The notes: generated from the sequence alone by a model not told the origin. A DNA stretch of 64,000 nucleotides from JAICMB01 sp963795935 (GCA_963795935.1 CAWCJO010000003.1:434001-498000); one strand, 5' to 3'. Positions 27,542 to 37,253 are shown, numbered from the stretch's first letter. Program-made: numbers and translations.

Positions 27542-28621
27542 ATGAGCACAGCTGTTGCGCTGGTTCGAGAATATGAGCGGGCGAGTGAGCCCGAAATCGG
27601 GCAGCTTCACCCCGGCGAGGAACACGAATGGGACCGCTTTGTCCTGCATTCTCGTTCGGGGACGTTCTTTCATCTGGCGGGATGGAAGTCCGTGATCGAA
27701 AGCTCCCTGGGACATCGCTATGTGGGGTTGGTAGCCCGCCGCAATGGTTCGATTACGGGCGTTTTCCCCATGAGCCTGGTCAAGAACCGCATCTTCGGCT
27801 CCAGTCTGGTATCGCTGCCGCTGGCGGTATACGGGGGCGTTTGCGCCGACGACCGGGAATCCTACTTCGCCTTGCTGGAGGCGGGCCGCGATTTGGCCGA
27901 CCGTTTGGGCGTGCGCTATGTGGAAATGCGCAACCGGGCGGAGCCGTTCACGACGTCGTTGCCGGGACGCGATCTCTATGTGACGTTTACGCAGGATCTG
28001 GCGCCGGGTCCTGAAAGACTCCTGCAAGGCCTGCCGCGCGACACCCGTTATGCCGTTCGAAAGTCGCTCAAGGCGGGACTGGATTGGAGCGAGAATCTGA
28101 GCATCGGCGAGTTTTACGATATTTACGCGCGCAGCGTTCACCGTCTGGGAACTCCCGTGTTCTCGAAAGCGTTGTTTACGCGTTTGCGCAACGAGTTCCC
28201 CCGGCAATGCCGCATCTTCGGCGTACGCAAGGCGGGCAAGGCCATCGCGGGCGTGATGTGCTTCTACTTTAACGACCAGGTCATGCCTTACTACGGCGGC
28301 GCCCTGGCGGAATACTATAAAGATTCCCCGAATAATTTCATGTATTGGAATCTGATTACGCAGAGCTGCCGCGAGCGCATGCGGCTCTTCGATTTCGGCA
28401 GAAGCAAACGGGGAACGGGATCGTGCAATTTTAAATCTTCCTGGTCGATGCAGGTAACGGAGCTGCCCTACAAGTATCATCTGGTGCGGGCCAAGGAGGT
28501 ACCCCATTTGAGTCCGGTGGACCAGAAATTCCGGATGCCGGTGTCGGTGTGGAAGCGGATGCCGTTTGCGTGGACGAAGGTGTTGGGTCCCAGAGTCATT
28601 CGATGGATCCCATCTGTGTGA
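27542..28621 (+). CDS. FemAB-family XrtA/PEP-CTERM-associated protein
   Basis: A 359-residue cytoplasmic protein of the FemAB/GNAT-fold family associated with XrtA loci (TIGR03019). FemAB enzymes transfer amino acids from aminoacyl-tRNA onto peptidoglycan precursors; the XrtA-linked members are of unproven reaction and might modify an EPS or lipid-linked sugar. Recognisable segments are LHSRSGTFFHLAGWKSVIE, LPRDTRYAVRKSLKAGLDW and FDFGRSKRGTGSCNFKSSW near the C-terminus. It is cotranscribed with the kinase. The gene immediately downstream is a tRNA-like sequence, notable because FemAB-type enzymes use charged tRNA. Confidence 0.88.
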   Translation: MSTAVALVREYERASEPEIGQLHPGEEHEWDRFVLHSRSGTFFHLAGWKSVIESSLGHRYVGLVARRNGSITGVFPMSLVKNRIFGSSLVSLPLAVYGGVCADDRESYFALLEAGRDLADRLGVRYVEMRNRAEPFTTSLPGRDLYVTFTQDLAPGPERLLQGLPRDTRYAVRKSLKAGLDWSENLSIGEFYDIYARSVHRLGTPVFSKALFTRLRNEFPRQCRIFGVRKAGKAIAGVMCFYFNDQVMPYYGGALAEYYKDSPNNFMYWNLITQSCRERMRLFDFGRSKRGTGSCNFKSSWSMQVTELPYKYHLVRAKEVPHLSPVDQKFRMPVSVWKRMPFAWTKVLGPRVIRWIPSV

Positions 28622-28652
28622 GTACGAGGACGCGAGGTAAGAGGCAGATAAT

Positions 28653-28730
28653 AGGCGTATAGCTCAGCGGTTAGAGCGCCCTGATTTTACTCCAGGGAGG
28701 CCGTGGGTTCGAATCCTTCTGCGCCTACCA
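28653..28730 (+). tRNA. tRNA-like gene with enlarged anticodon arm (isotype uncertain)
   Basis: A 78-nt cloverleaf with encoded CCA. The acceptor stem (28653-28659 with 28720-28726) pairs completely with one G-U, and the D stem (28662-28665 with 28674-28677) is perfect. The anticodon stem CCCTG/CAGGG (28679-28683 with 28693-28697) encloses nine nucleotides, ATTTTACTC, instead of seven. Read as U33-UUU-A37 it would be Lys; an alternative six-pair stem with an A-C mismatch gives UUA. The T stem (28703-28707 with 28715-28719) has one T-T mismatch. This could be a tRNA with a two-base sequence error, or a decaying tRNA. It lies between two EPS genes in the same direction. Confidence 0.6.
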
Positions 28731-28741
28731 AACCTTTTAAC

Positions 28742-29947
28742 GTGAGAGTCCTTTACCTTTGCCATCGCATTCCGTACCCTCCGAATAAAGGCGATAAGAT
28801 CCGCGCCTTTCATCAATTGCGCGCTCTGGCGGCGCGCCATGAAGTGGATCTATTCACGCTGGCCGACGATGCCGCGGACCTGGAGCATCGCGCCGTTCTC
28901 GGCGAGTATTGTAAGCGCGTAACGGTAGCCAGGTTGGATACGCGATGGGCGCGATTGCGCTCCCTTCCTTATCTCTGTACCCGAATTCCTCTCACATTAC
29001 CCTATTTTTATTCGGCGGAACTCGACGGGGAGGTCCGCAAGGCCTTGCGGCAGCGTTCCTACGATCGGATTTTTGTTTACTGTTCCGCCATGGCGCAGTA
29101 CGTGGAGCGGGTGGACGGCATTCCCATCGTAATGGACCTGGTCGATGTCGATTCGAATAAGTGGACGCAGTATAGCGCTGTCGCGCGGTTTCCGTTTTCA
29201 GCCATCTATCGACGGGAAGGACGTTGTCTGGAGGAGTACGAGCGGAGAGTGTGCGAAAGATCTTCAGCCGTCGTCGTGACAACGGAGCGCGAGGCTGAAT
29301 TGGTCCGGCGCTTCTCGCCGACCGCATGCGTCCATGTGGTTGCCAACGGGATCGACACAGAGTACTTCCGCCCCGCGCCCGTCCCGGCGGATGCCGCCAC
29401 GATCGTCTTCACGGGCGACATGACCTATTTCCCGAACGAACAGGCTGTTATTTACTTCGCCCGCAAGGTGTTGCCGATCGTACGCGCCTCCATCCCCGCG
29501 GCGCGTTTTCTGATCGTGGGCCGCAATCCGGGCCGCAACGTTCAACGGCTACGGCAGATCGCGGGCGTGGAGGTGACGGGCTTCGTTCCGGATGTCCGTG
29601 AATATCTCGCCCAAGCCGCAGTTTCGGTGGCGCCGTTCCTGATCGCCGCCGGCATACAGAACAAGATACTGGAGGCGATGGCGTCCGGGTTGCCGGTTGT
29701 GGCTACCGGGCGTGTCCTGCAGGGTGTGTCAAAGAATGCCGCCGCCGTGGTGCGGACAGCCGACGCGCCCGAGGAAATGGCCGCCCGGGTCGTGGAACTG
29801 TGCAAAGATCCGCGGCTCGCCAGAAGTATTGGGATAGAAGGCAGGCGCCGGGTTGCCGGCGACTACAATTGGGACCAGTCTCTGGAGCAACTTCTTCAAA
29901 TCGTGGAACATCCTCGCGGCGCCTATGCCGAATGCCCGGCCACATAA
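28742..29947 (+). CDS. XrtA-system glycosyltransferase (TIGR03087-like, GT4 type)
   Basis: A GT-B fold sugar transferase of about 401 residues. The GTG at 28742 gives MRVLYLCHRIPYPPNKGDKI, the conserved start of the TIGR03087 family; earlier in-frame codons lie inside the tRNA-like sequence. The acceptor half has the YDRIFVYCSAMAQYV segment and the donor half ends with APFLIAAGIQNKILEAMASG and PVVA, the nucleotide-sugar binding loop with the essential Glu. Sugar specificity cannot be read from the sequence. There is no Shine-Dalgarno sequence in the 11 nt after the tRNA CCA end, so ribosome binding would involve the tRNA itself or a leaderless processed mRNA. Confidence 0.9.
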   Translation: MRVLYLCHRIPYPPNKGDKIRAFHQLRALAARHEVDLFTLADDAADLEHRAVLGEYCKRVTVARLDTRWARLRSLPYLCTRIPLTLPYFYSAELDGEVRKALRQRSYDRIFVYCSAMAQYVERVDGIPIVMDLVDVDSNKWTQYSAVARFPFSAIYRREGRCLEEYERRVCERSSAVVVTTEREAELVRRFSPTACVHVVANGIDTEYFRPAPVPADAATIVFTGDMTYFPNEQAVIYFARKVLPIVRASIPAARFLIVGRNPGRNVQRLRQIAGVEVTGFVPDVREYLAQAAVSVAPFLIAAGIQNKILEAMASGLPVVATGRVLQGVSKNAAAVVRTADAPEEMAARVVELCKDPRLARSIGIEGRRRVAGDYNWDQSLEQLLQIVEHPRGAYAECPAT

Positions 29948-29956
29948 ACGGGTTCA

Positions 29957-29973
29957 TTGGAAGCTGAATTGCT
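29957..29973 (+). promoter_or_regulatory. Sigma-54-like promoter, copy 1 of an identical 16-mer
   Basis: TTGGAAGCTGAATTGC followed by T: GG at 29959-29960 and GC at 29971-29972, spaced by exactly 10 nt, with TTGG and TTGCT matching the RpoN -24 and -12 boxes. The identical 16-mer occurs at 38086-38101. It lies ahead of the methyltransferase-flippase gene set, though about 360 bp from its first start codon. Confidence 0.5.
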
Positions 29974-30331
29974 CTGTACCGATTACCTGAAATGCCGATG
30001 AGTCATTCTGCCGAGCAAAAGGCGTCTTCGCAAGCGGCGCTATGGTCCGGCGCCGCGCCGGCGCTCTATAGCGGTGATTGTGCAGGCGCCTGCTTGCGCG
30101 CGCGGCTCGGAACGTTTTTTACGAGCCGCGGCTGCGAGCGAGCGGCAATGATTTCGCGGAGACGGCCGACTCGCGCTGTTGAACAAGGCGCATGATCGCG
30201 ACGGTTCGCCGCCGCCGGCTGCGGCTTCGCCGGCTTGACCGTCATCGCGCCGATCACCGTCCTCCCGTGCGACGCGCGATTGGAAGGGCAGCGTCTGGCG
30301 GCCGCGGACCCGGAGCCGGAGGAGCGGATGA
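29974..30331 (+). other. Long leader or spacer before the methyltransferase-flippase operon
   Basis: No convincing gene. A 67-codon frame from 29992 has biased composition and no recognisable fold. The stretch is GC-rich with several short inverted repeats (for example around 30118-30150). If the sigma-54-like site at 29957 is active this is a leader of about 350 nt. The GGAGGAG at 30318-30324 is the ribosome site of the next gene. Confidence 0.35.
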
Positions 30332-31445
30332 ATGAAATCTCGCAAATACATGGCTGACGCGTTCGTGGAGGCGCCCGAAGGGGGAATGAGAGGCGGCGGC
30401 CTTGCGGACGGGCGCAACTGGATGGAGGATCTGGTTTGCCCGGACTGCGGCGCGCGCTTTGTATGCGGGGCCGAAGAACTAGGCTGTCCGGACTGCGGCA
30501 AGCGATGGCCGATTGTCAGTGGAATACCGCACTTGGTGGCGAATTTCCCGTATTGGGGCGAGATCCCTTGCGGCCTTATGCAGGATGTGAACCGGCGGGC
30601 CGCCGCGGGCGATTGGAAGGCGGCGCTGTTGGATCATCCGGAACCCTCTGTACAACGCGCCGCCCAGATGATCCTTAATGTCGAACGCGCCAACTGGCAT
30701 TGGCTGATCGACCTTCCGGCCGAAAGCCGCGCTCTCGACCTCGGAGCGGGCATGGGCGCCAACTCCCACGGTTTGGCGCGCACCTTCCGCGAGGTTGTCG
30801 CCGTCGAACCCGTGCTCGAACGCGATCGAGTTCATGCGGCACCGCTTTCGGCAAGAGCGCTTGGACAACGTCAAAATCCTGCGGAGTTCGCTTTGGTCTC
30901 TCCCCTTCGCCGCCGGGAGCTTCGACCTGGCCGCCATGAACGGCGTTCTCGAATGGGTGGCCGAAGGACTCGCCGGCGATCCCGGCCAACTGCAGGAAGC
31001 CGCCCTGAAGAACGTGTTTCGCATGCTGCGGCCGGGAGGGTATCTTTATTTGGGAATTGAGAACCGGCTGAGCATGGGCTACTTCAGGGGTTGGCCCGAC
31101 CCCCATTGCGGTTTGCCGTTTGTAACCATTTTGCCTCGGCCTCTGGCTCATTGGTATGCCCGGCGAAAAGGCCACAACGGCTACCGCAACTACCTCTATT
31201 CGAGCCGCGGCTACCGCAAGCTCCTGCGCAAAGCGGGATTCTCTCAGATTGAAATCTATCTGGCGCTGCCCAGCTATAACCATCCGAGAATGCTGCTGCC
31301 GCTGGACAGGAATATATTTTCTTATTACTCCCGCACTTTCGCGGGATCGCCGGGCCGGCTGCGGGATTTCGTGAAAAATGCTTTGCTCCGCACCGGCATG
31401 CTCCAATATTTCGAATACTCCTTCGCGATCGTGGCGCGGAAGTGA
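30332..31445 (+). CDS. Zinc-ribbon SAM-dependent methyltransferase, one frameshift
   Basis: A protein of about 370 residues. A Trm112-like zinc ribbon (CPDCGARFVCGAEELGCPDC, two CxxC pairs) is followed by a Rossmann methyltransferase with motif I LDLGAGMGANS and later FDLAAMNGVLEWV and RMLRPGGYLYLGIENR. The frame changes at about 30815-30830, where VVAVEPVL continues as SNAIEFMRHRFRQERLDN; one base restores it. The ATG at 30332 is set by GGAGGAG seven nt upstream. First gene of a tightly packed five-gene set ending with the aminotransferase. Substrate unknown; a sugar or lipid-linked EPS precursor is likely from context. Confidence 0.75.
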
Positions 31446-31455
31446 GGACCGGAAA

Positions 31456-32982
31456 TTGATCGTCGAAGCGCTTCAGGAACGACAGACCATACAACGGGAA
31501 ATCGGCGCTGCCGTCCGGCACAGCTTGGTGTACGGGCTGGGGAGCGTCGCCGTCAAGGGCCTCGGATTCCTGATGATTCCGTTCTACACCCACTACCTCA
31601 GCCCCGCCGATTACGGAATTCTGGAGATCCTGGACCTGAGTATCTCCGTGTTCGGCATGTTTCTGAACATGGGGATCACGGCGGCGCTGCTGCGCTCCTA
31701 CACCGCCGCGCAATCTCCCCAACAAAAGCGCCGGGCGGTCAGCACGGCTTTTCTTTTCGTGGCGGCCACCGCGATCGCCACCTTTTGTCTGTCGGTGGGG
31801 CTGGTTCGCCCCGCGTCGCATATGCTCCTCGGGCCGGGGGTCCCCTCCAAGTACCTGCTGATTTCGCTCTCTTCGTTCGTGCTCGCCTATGTCGTAAATC
31901 TGCCCCGTACGTATCTACGCGCTCTCGAATCGTCCCGGGCGTTTGTGACCGTCGACGTCGTGTCTTTATTCCTGATCCTGCTTTTGAATATTTTCTTTAT
32001 CGCCGTGCTGAAAATGGGACTCATGGGCATTCTGATGAGCGCTCTGATCGTCGCCGCCATGCAGGCCGTGGGACTCTCGGCGTGGATGTTGCGACGCGTC
32101 GGAATCGGGTTCAGCCGCCCGCTCATGCGCGAGATGCTGCAGTTCGGCCTGCCCTTGATCCTGTCGAACCTGGCGCTCTTCACGTTGAATTTTTCGGACC
32201 GCTTCTTCCTCCAGCACTTGCGCTCCCTGGATGTGGTTGGTATCTATGCCGTGGGTTATAAGTTCGGTTTCATGATGAACTACCTTCTGGTCCAACCATT
32301 CTATGTAATGTGGCAATCGCGCATGTACCTGATCCACGAGCAGCCCGATCATCCCAAGATTTTTGGGCAGATCTTCGTGCTCTACTCCGCCCTGCTGACC
32401 TATGCGGCGTTGTGCCTGGCGGTGTTGAGTCCTGAAATTATCCGTGTCATGGTGGATCCCAAGTTCAGATCGAGTCAGGCGGTAATTCCCGTCGTGGCCG
32501 CGGCCTATGTGTTATATGGAGTCGGGTATTACGCGCAGCTCGGAATGTTTCTCACCAGAAAGACGCACCTCGTGGGAATCGTGAGTGCGTCCGCGGCCGT
32601 CTTGAACCTGGTATTGAATTACTTTCTGATCCTCCATTTCGGCATGCTGGGCGCGGCCTGGTCCACGCTATTGACCTTTGCGGTCTTCCTCGCCGGCAGT
32701 TACGCCGTTGGGCAGCGGACGCTGAAACTGCCGCTGGCGGCTCCTCGCGTGGCGCGGGCGCTTCTTCTAGGTCTCGCGTTCTATTTATCGAGCTGCTTGT
32801 GGACCCCGGCCTCGATGGCCGTTTCGTTGCCCCTCAAGACGGTTCTCCTGCTTGTTTTTCCCGTTGTGTTGTGGAAGGCCCGGGTCTTTTCCGCAGCGGA
32901 AATGGAAACTTTGATCGCCGCCAGGGACGGAGTCTTAGCGTCCGTGTCGGGGCGCCGAACGGCAAAGGCGGTAAGCGCATGA
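31456..32982 (+). CDS. Wzx-type oligosaccharide flippase (MOP superfamily)
   Basis: An integral membrane protein of about 508 residues with 12-14 transmembrane segments. The start region is typical for the family (VYGLGSVAVKGLGFLMIPFY then THYLSPADYGILEI). It would flip undecaprenyl-linked EPS repeat units across the inner membrane. No ATG is available near the beginning of the homologous region; TTG at 31456, 10 nt after the methyltransferase stop and preceded by GGA, is the likely start. Its stop overlaps the next gene by 4 nt (ATGA). It works with the O-antigen-ligase-like polymerase at 48.8 kb. Confidence 0.88.
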   Translation: MIVEALQERQTIQREIGAAVRHSLVYGLGSVAVKGLGFLMIPFYTHYLSPADYGILEILDLSISVFGMFLNMGITAALLRSYTAAQSPQQKRRAVSTAFLFVAATAIATFCLSVGLVRPASHMLLGPGVPSKYLLISLSSFVLAYVVNLPRTYLRALESSRAFVTVDVVSLFLILLLNIFFIAVLKMGLMGILMSALIVAAMQAVGLSAWMLRRVGIGFSRPLMREMLQFGLPLILSNLALFTLNFSDRFFLQHLRSLDVVGIYAVGYKFGFMMNYLLVQPFYVMWQSRMYLIHEQPDHPKIFGQIFVLYSALLTYAALCLAVLSPEIIRVMVDPKFRSSQAVIPVVAAAYVLYGVGYYAQLGMFLTRKTHLVGIVSASAAVLNLVLNYFLILHFGMLGAAWSTLLTFAVFLAGSYAVGQRTLKLPLAAPRVARALLLGLAFYLSSCLWTPASMAVSLPLKTVLLLVFPVVLWKARVFSAAEMETLIAARDGVLASVSGRRTAKAVSA

Positions 32983-33914
32983 TCGGCTATTGCCGCGATG
33001 TACTGAGGCAGCGCGCGGGGGAGTGGAACATCCCGGACGGGGGCGATTGGCGTGTTCTTTTGAGCAACAACTACCAGCCGAATTACAGCACCGCGGCGCT
33101 CTTCTGGTTTCAAAAAGGGGCCGAGTTTCCGAGCGTCGTGACCAAGATATTCGGCACTCCGGAAATTCCGGCGCGGGAATTTGAAAATCTTAAGGAAGTG
33201 CACGCCATGGCGCCCGCGCTGGTCCCGCGGCCACTGCACCTGGGGCGCGGCCGCGATCGTTGGATGCTGTGGATGGAAGGCATGCCCGGCCGGCCTTGCC
33301 AGAGAAAGGATAGCTCTCCCGCCCAGCTCGAAGCCGCCGTGGACGCGCTGCTGTCGATCCATGGCTCCAAGGCGCGAAAACCCGCGCAGGCGGATCGCCA
33401 CCGCCGCATGGTCCTTGAGCCATTGCACTCGCTCGAACAGTTCGGCCAGGCCGCGCCGGTTCGAGCCGGCTGTTCGCGCCTCGCCACGCTTTGCTCCCAG
33501 GAGTGGCTTGGTTCGGTCCCGGTGATTCCTCAACACGGCGATTTCTGCGCGAATAACCTGCTGTTGTACCGCAACCAGTGGCGTTTCCTCGATTGGGAAA
33601 ATTACGGCGCGATCGACCTGCCTTTCTACGACCTGTTCACGTTCCTCGTTTCCTTATTGCGCTCGGGCGGGCCGACGCCGGGATCGTGGGACCCTTCCTT
33701 GATCGCGCAGGTTGGGGGACTGATCGATCGTTACGCGCGCGGCTTGGGCGCGGAATTTCCAGACGTGTCGCGCTTCTTGCCGTTGGCGCTCGCCAACTGG
33801 TTCCACCTCCACTGGGTGGATGGCCGGCGGGAATTCACCGCCAGGACATACACGATGATGCAGCATTACTTCGAGCATGAGGATCTCTGGGAGGAGGTCT
33901 TCCGGCGGAGATAG
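32979..33914 (+). CDS. Aminoglycoside phosphotransferase/choline kinase-like protein
   Basis: A 311-residue kinase-like protein of the APH family. The catalytic loop HGDFCANN (186-193, with Asp188 and Asn193) and the metal-binding loop FLDWENYG (Asp205) are intact; the N-terminal ATP lobe is shortened. These enzymes phosphorylate small hydroxylated molecules; relatives in capsule and EPS loci act on sugars, choline or sugar precursors. Antibiotic resistance is not suggested by the context. It overlaps the flippase gene by 4 nt (ATGA) and precedes the ATP-grasp gene by 17 nt, so the set is translated together. Confidence 0.75.
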   Translation: MIGYCRDVLRQRAGEWNIPDGGDWRVLLSNNYQPNYSTAALFWFQKGAEFPSVVTKIFGTPEIPAREFENLKEVHAMAPALVPRPLHLGRGRDRWMLWMEGMPGRPCQRKDSSPAQLEAAVDALLSIHGSKARKPAQADRHRRMVLEPLHSLEQFGQAAPVRAGCSRLATLCSQEWLGSVPVIPQHGDFCANNLLLYRNQWRFLDWENYGAIDLPFYDLFTFLVSLLRSGGPTPGSWDPSLIAQVGGLIDRYARGLGAEFPDVSRFLPLALANWFHLHWVDGRREFTARTYTMMQHYFEHEDLWEEVFRRR

Positions 33915-33931
33915 ACCTCTTCGGAAAAACA

Positions 33932-35200
33932 ATGCGCCCAACCGCCGTCGTAATGAATATGTTCTATACCGGCCTCGGTATCGCCCGCAGCCTGGGCGAA
34001 CACGGTATTCCCGTGATCGGCCTGACTTCCCACCGCGGGATTTACGGCAACTATACCCGCCACGCCACGCCGCGGGTTTGTCCGGACTCGCGGGATAAGC
34101 CGGAGGCGCTGCTGCCGTTTCTGTTGAAATTGGGCGCGGAACTTTCGAGCCGCGCTGTACTGTTCCCCACGCGGGACGACGACGTGCTTTTCCTGGACCG
34201 CTATCGCAGGCCCCTCGGCGCTTATTTCGATCTCGTCCTTCCGCGCGCGGAAGTAGTGACGGCCTGCCTGGATAAATGGGAAACTCATCTTGTGGCAGCG
34301 AAGGCCGGCATCGCGGCCCCGCGCTGCTGGCTGGTGCGGGGCGAACAAGACCTGGAGCGCGCAGCCCCGGAGATCTCCTATCCTTGCGTCATGAAGCCGC
34401 TCTCTTCCCATCTCTGGCGGCAACACGGCAATTGGGAGCGGGTCGGCGCAAGAAAGGCCATCGCCATCGGCTCCCGCCCAGATCTCGTTGCGGAGTATGC
34501 CCGGATTTCCGCGGCCGACGCCCGGGTCTTGATCCAGGAGATGGTTCCCGGGGGCGACGATCAGTTATTTATCGCGGCCTGTTATCTGAACAAGGATAGC
34601 CGCCTGGTTGCGAGCTTCACGGCCCGGAAGTTGCTGCAGTGTCCGGAGGGGTTCGGTACCGGATGCATTGTTCAAACCGTGGATCGCCCCGAGTTGGTCG
34701 CCCCGGCCGCCGCGCTTCTGCGGAGTATGGGGTTCTGCGGGATCGCGGAAGTGGAGTTCAAATGGGACGCCGCTTGCGGGCTTTATAAGCTGATCGAGGT
34801 CAACCCGCGGCCGTGGGACCAGCATACGCTCGGCCGAGCCGCGGGGGTAGATCTGATTCATCTCGCGTACTGCGAACACGCCGGCCTGCCTCTACCGGTT
34901 ATCAGGGCCGCCGAGCCCGGCCATAAGTGGATTGCCGAGGACGTTTACCTGACGGCTGCGCTGCGCATGATCTGGACGCGCGATCCGCGGCTCCGTTCCT
35001 TATTCGCGCTGGCGCGGGGGAAGCGGATCTACGGGATCTGGTCCGGCCGCGATAAAAGGCCGTTTCTTCTGTATATGGCGAAATTCGCGCCGCAGCTCGT
35101 CTGGATGGGCGCCCGGCGGATCGTAGCCGTGCTAGGAAGGTTTTTTAGAGCGAGTGCGACATATGACGGGAGGTTCCGGGATGCCAAAACCAAAGGTTAA
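33932..35200 (+). CDS. ATP-grasp ligase
   Basis: A 422-residue ATP-grasp enzyme. It begins MRPTAVVMNMFYTGLGIARS with a preATP-grasp Rossmann-like fold, then ATP-grasp with YPCVMKPLSSHLWR (phosphate-binding lysine), VLIQEMVPGGDDQLF and the Mg-binding end AEVEFKWD to LIEVNPRPWDQH. The layout is close to the D-aspartate ligase/carbamoyl-phosphate-synthase-like group found in cell-surface polysaccharide loci. Such enzymes join a carboxylate to an amine. Together with the neighbouring aminotransferase and kinase it could attach an amino-acid-like group to an EPS precursor. Confidence 0.8.
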   Translation: MRPTAVVMNMFYTGLGIARSLGEHGIPVIGLTSHRGIYGNYTRHATPRVCPDSRDKPEALLPFLLKLGAELSSRAVLFPTRDDDVLFLDRYRRPLGAYFDLVLPRAEVVTACLDKWETHLVAAKAGIAAPRCWLVRGEQDLERAAPEISYPCVMKPLSSHLWRQHGNWERVGARKAIAIGSRPDLVAEYARISAADARVLIQEMVPGGDDQLFIAACYLNKDSRLVASFTARKLLQCPEGFGTGCIVQTVDRPELVAPAAALLRSMGFCGIAEVEFKWDAACGLYKLIEVNPRPWDQHTLGRAAGVDLIHLAYCEHAGLPLPVIRAAEPGHKWIAEDVYLTAALRMIWTRDPRLRSLFALARGKRIYGIWSGRDKRPFLLYMAKFAPQLVWMGARRIVAVLGRFFRASATYDGRFRDAKTKG

Positions 35201-35329
35201 CGGAATGCCGGCGGTTGTTTTCGTGCTCTTGGCGAACGGCTCTGCCGCGGAGTGGCTCAAATGGGGAATCGATCCGGCAAATGGCGGCAAGTTTGCCAAC
35301 CTCCCGATAGATAAACTCCGGCAACGCTC

Positions 35330-36833
35330 GTGACAGCTATGCTTAATGAGCTGCTTGAGAGAGGAAAGGACACAACCAAGCTGACCAACCTGGAGTATTG
35401 GCGGCGCTACGGCGATTACGTGCTGATGGCCATGCCCTACGCCGACGAAGTGCTGGTCGAGGGGCGCGGCTCGACGGTACGCGATGCCGACGGCAAGGAG
35501 TTCCTGGACTTGGCGTCCGGTATGTTTTGTTGCGTTCTCGGTCATAACCATCCGAAGTTCATCGAACGCATTTCGCGCCAGGCCGCGGCGCTGCTGCACA
35601 CCGGGACGCAGTTCCTTTCCCCTCCGGTCTTGGAGTCCAGCTACAAGCTCGCGGAGGTAGCTCCCGGGAGTCTCAAAAAATGCATTTTTCTTTCGACCGG
35701 CACCGAAGCCAATGAGTTCGCGTTCCGGCTCGCCAAGGCCTATACCGGCCGTACCGGTATTTTGGGATTGTCGCGCGGCTATTATGGAACCTCGCTCGCC
35801 ACCAAGAGCTGTTCCAACCTTTTCTCGCATCATTTGAAGGATTCGCTGCCTGTGGTCCCGGAGAACGCGCGCGTGCCCATCACGGCGCAGTGCATGCCGT
35901 GCTTCACCGAAGCCGGCCGGCCGCCTTGCGGGTTTCCCTGTCTCGAAAACCTGGAAGACTGGATCGGGGACTGGAGCAACATCGCGGCCGTCATTGTCGA
36001 GCCTATTCTCTCGGCCGGCGGCATGCTGTTCCCACCGACGGGATATTTGAAACGCTTACAGGAAATCGCCCGCGGGCAGGGCGCGCTCTTCATCGTCGAT
36101 GAGGCCCAGACCGGCTTTGGCCGCACTGGCAAGTGGTTCGCCATCGAGCATCATGGCGTGCGAACCGGACATTCTCTCTCTGTCCAAATCCGTGGGCAAC
36201 GGGTTTCCCGTGGCGGCCGTGGTGACGACCGCGGAGATTGCGGGCCAAGTCGTTTCCAAAGGTCTTTGGAACCTCTCCAGCCACCAGTCCGATCCCGTGC
36301 CCGCGGCCGCCGTAGGCGCGGTAATCGATATTGTGCGCGAAGAGAACCTGCTCGATCGGGCCCGCGAGAACGGCGAATACTTTCTCTCGCTGCTGCGCGA
36401 TCTCTCGTCGCGGCAGCCGGCCATCACGGGCGTGCGCGGCCAAGGATTGATGATCGGTTTCGACCTCGCGATCCCCGCTTCCGCCGATGTCGCGGACGTT
36501 GTGAACGCCTTTATGTACGGCTGCCGCCGCCGTGGAGTCCATCTCACGTACGGCTACGGGTACGGCAACGTTAATTTCCGCATCATCCCGCCGCTGGTGA
36601 TCACCAAGCCGGAAATTGACTTCGCGATGGAGGTGATGGAGCAGACCACCGCCGAGGCGCTGTCCCATCCGGGTTCCAAAGCCGCTCTGCCCCGCAATCC
36701 CTACACCAGGCCCCTGATCGAGAAACATCCCTGGCGGCGCATGCTGAATTACTGCTGGCGCTCCTCGCCGCAACAGTGGGTAGATAAAGGGCGCGACGTT
36801 GTCCGCAAGCAGTTCGGGGGGGATGAGAAATGA
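35330..36833 (+). CDS. Class III PLP aminotransferase, one frameshift
   Basis: A fold-type I aminotransferase of about 500 residues, glutamate-1-semialdehyde aminotransferase/ornithine-transaminase-like. Seen are FLDLASGMFCCVLGHNHPKF, the PLP-phosphate motif STGTEANEFAFRLAK, FIVDEAQTGFGRTGKW (PLP-pyridine Asp) and the Schiff-base lysine in LSLSKSVGNGFPVAA. The frame changes at about 36161: HHGV is followed by an extra C before GAACCGGAC, which restores EPDILSLSK. So one inserted base, probably an error. A start at the GTG 35330 or ATG 35339 is possible. Last gene of the packed set after the ATP-grasp ligase. It would make an amino-sugar or an amino donor. Confidence 0.78.
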
Positions 36834-37253
36834 CGCCGCCGAGCGAAGGTCGGCTGCGCCTTACTACTTAGTCCCAAAATTGTCCCTTACGGCCGCGGGC
36901 CGAAACGCATGCGCCGGGACGGCATGGGGGTTGTTCTGCCGTTTCCCGCCGCGTTGCGCGCCCACTGGCGAGATGAATCCCGAGCGAGCCACGCTTTGAG
37001 CTTCCTGGACCCGCTCGATTCCAAAACGTTCGGAATATGTCCAATAATGTCTCCGATGTTGACGGTTGCTCTGACGCCTGGAATGCAGGCCTGCATAGAG
37101 CGAAAACAACCGCCGGCAACAGGGTAAGGGAGCTGGCCTCCCGAACCTCAGCACGTTAACAGCTTGATTATCAAGGTGAGCTGCGTCGTTCGTAAAAGCT
37201 CATATCCGGGCGTATGGCCGTACACGTGCTTAGCGACAGCAAAAGCGCTGCCA

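Noticed and set aside
28653..28730. Ochre-suppressor tRNA (anticodon UUA)
   Set aside because: This reading needs a mismatched six-pair anticodon stem and a pyrimidine at position 37; U33-UUU-A37 with two extra bases, or an error, is simpler.
32979..33914. Aminoglycoside resistance gene
   Set aside because: The APH fold is present, but the gene sits translationally coupled in an EPS operon and has no specific resemblance to a resistance subfamily.
35205..35333. 42-codon frame (starts MPAVVFVLLANGSAAEW) before the aminotransferase
   Set aside because: No ribosome site and no recognisable family; too short to support without homologues.
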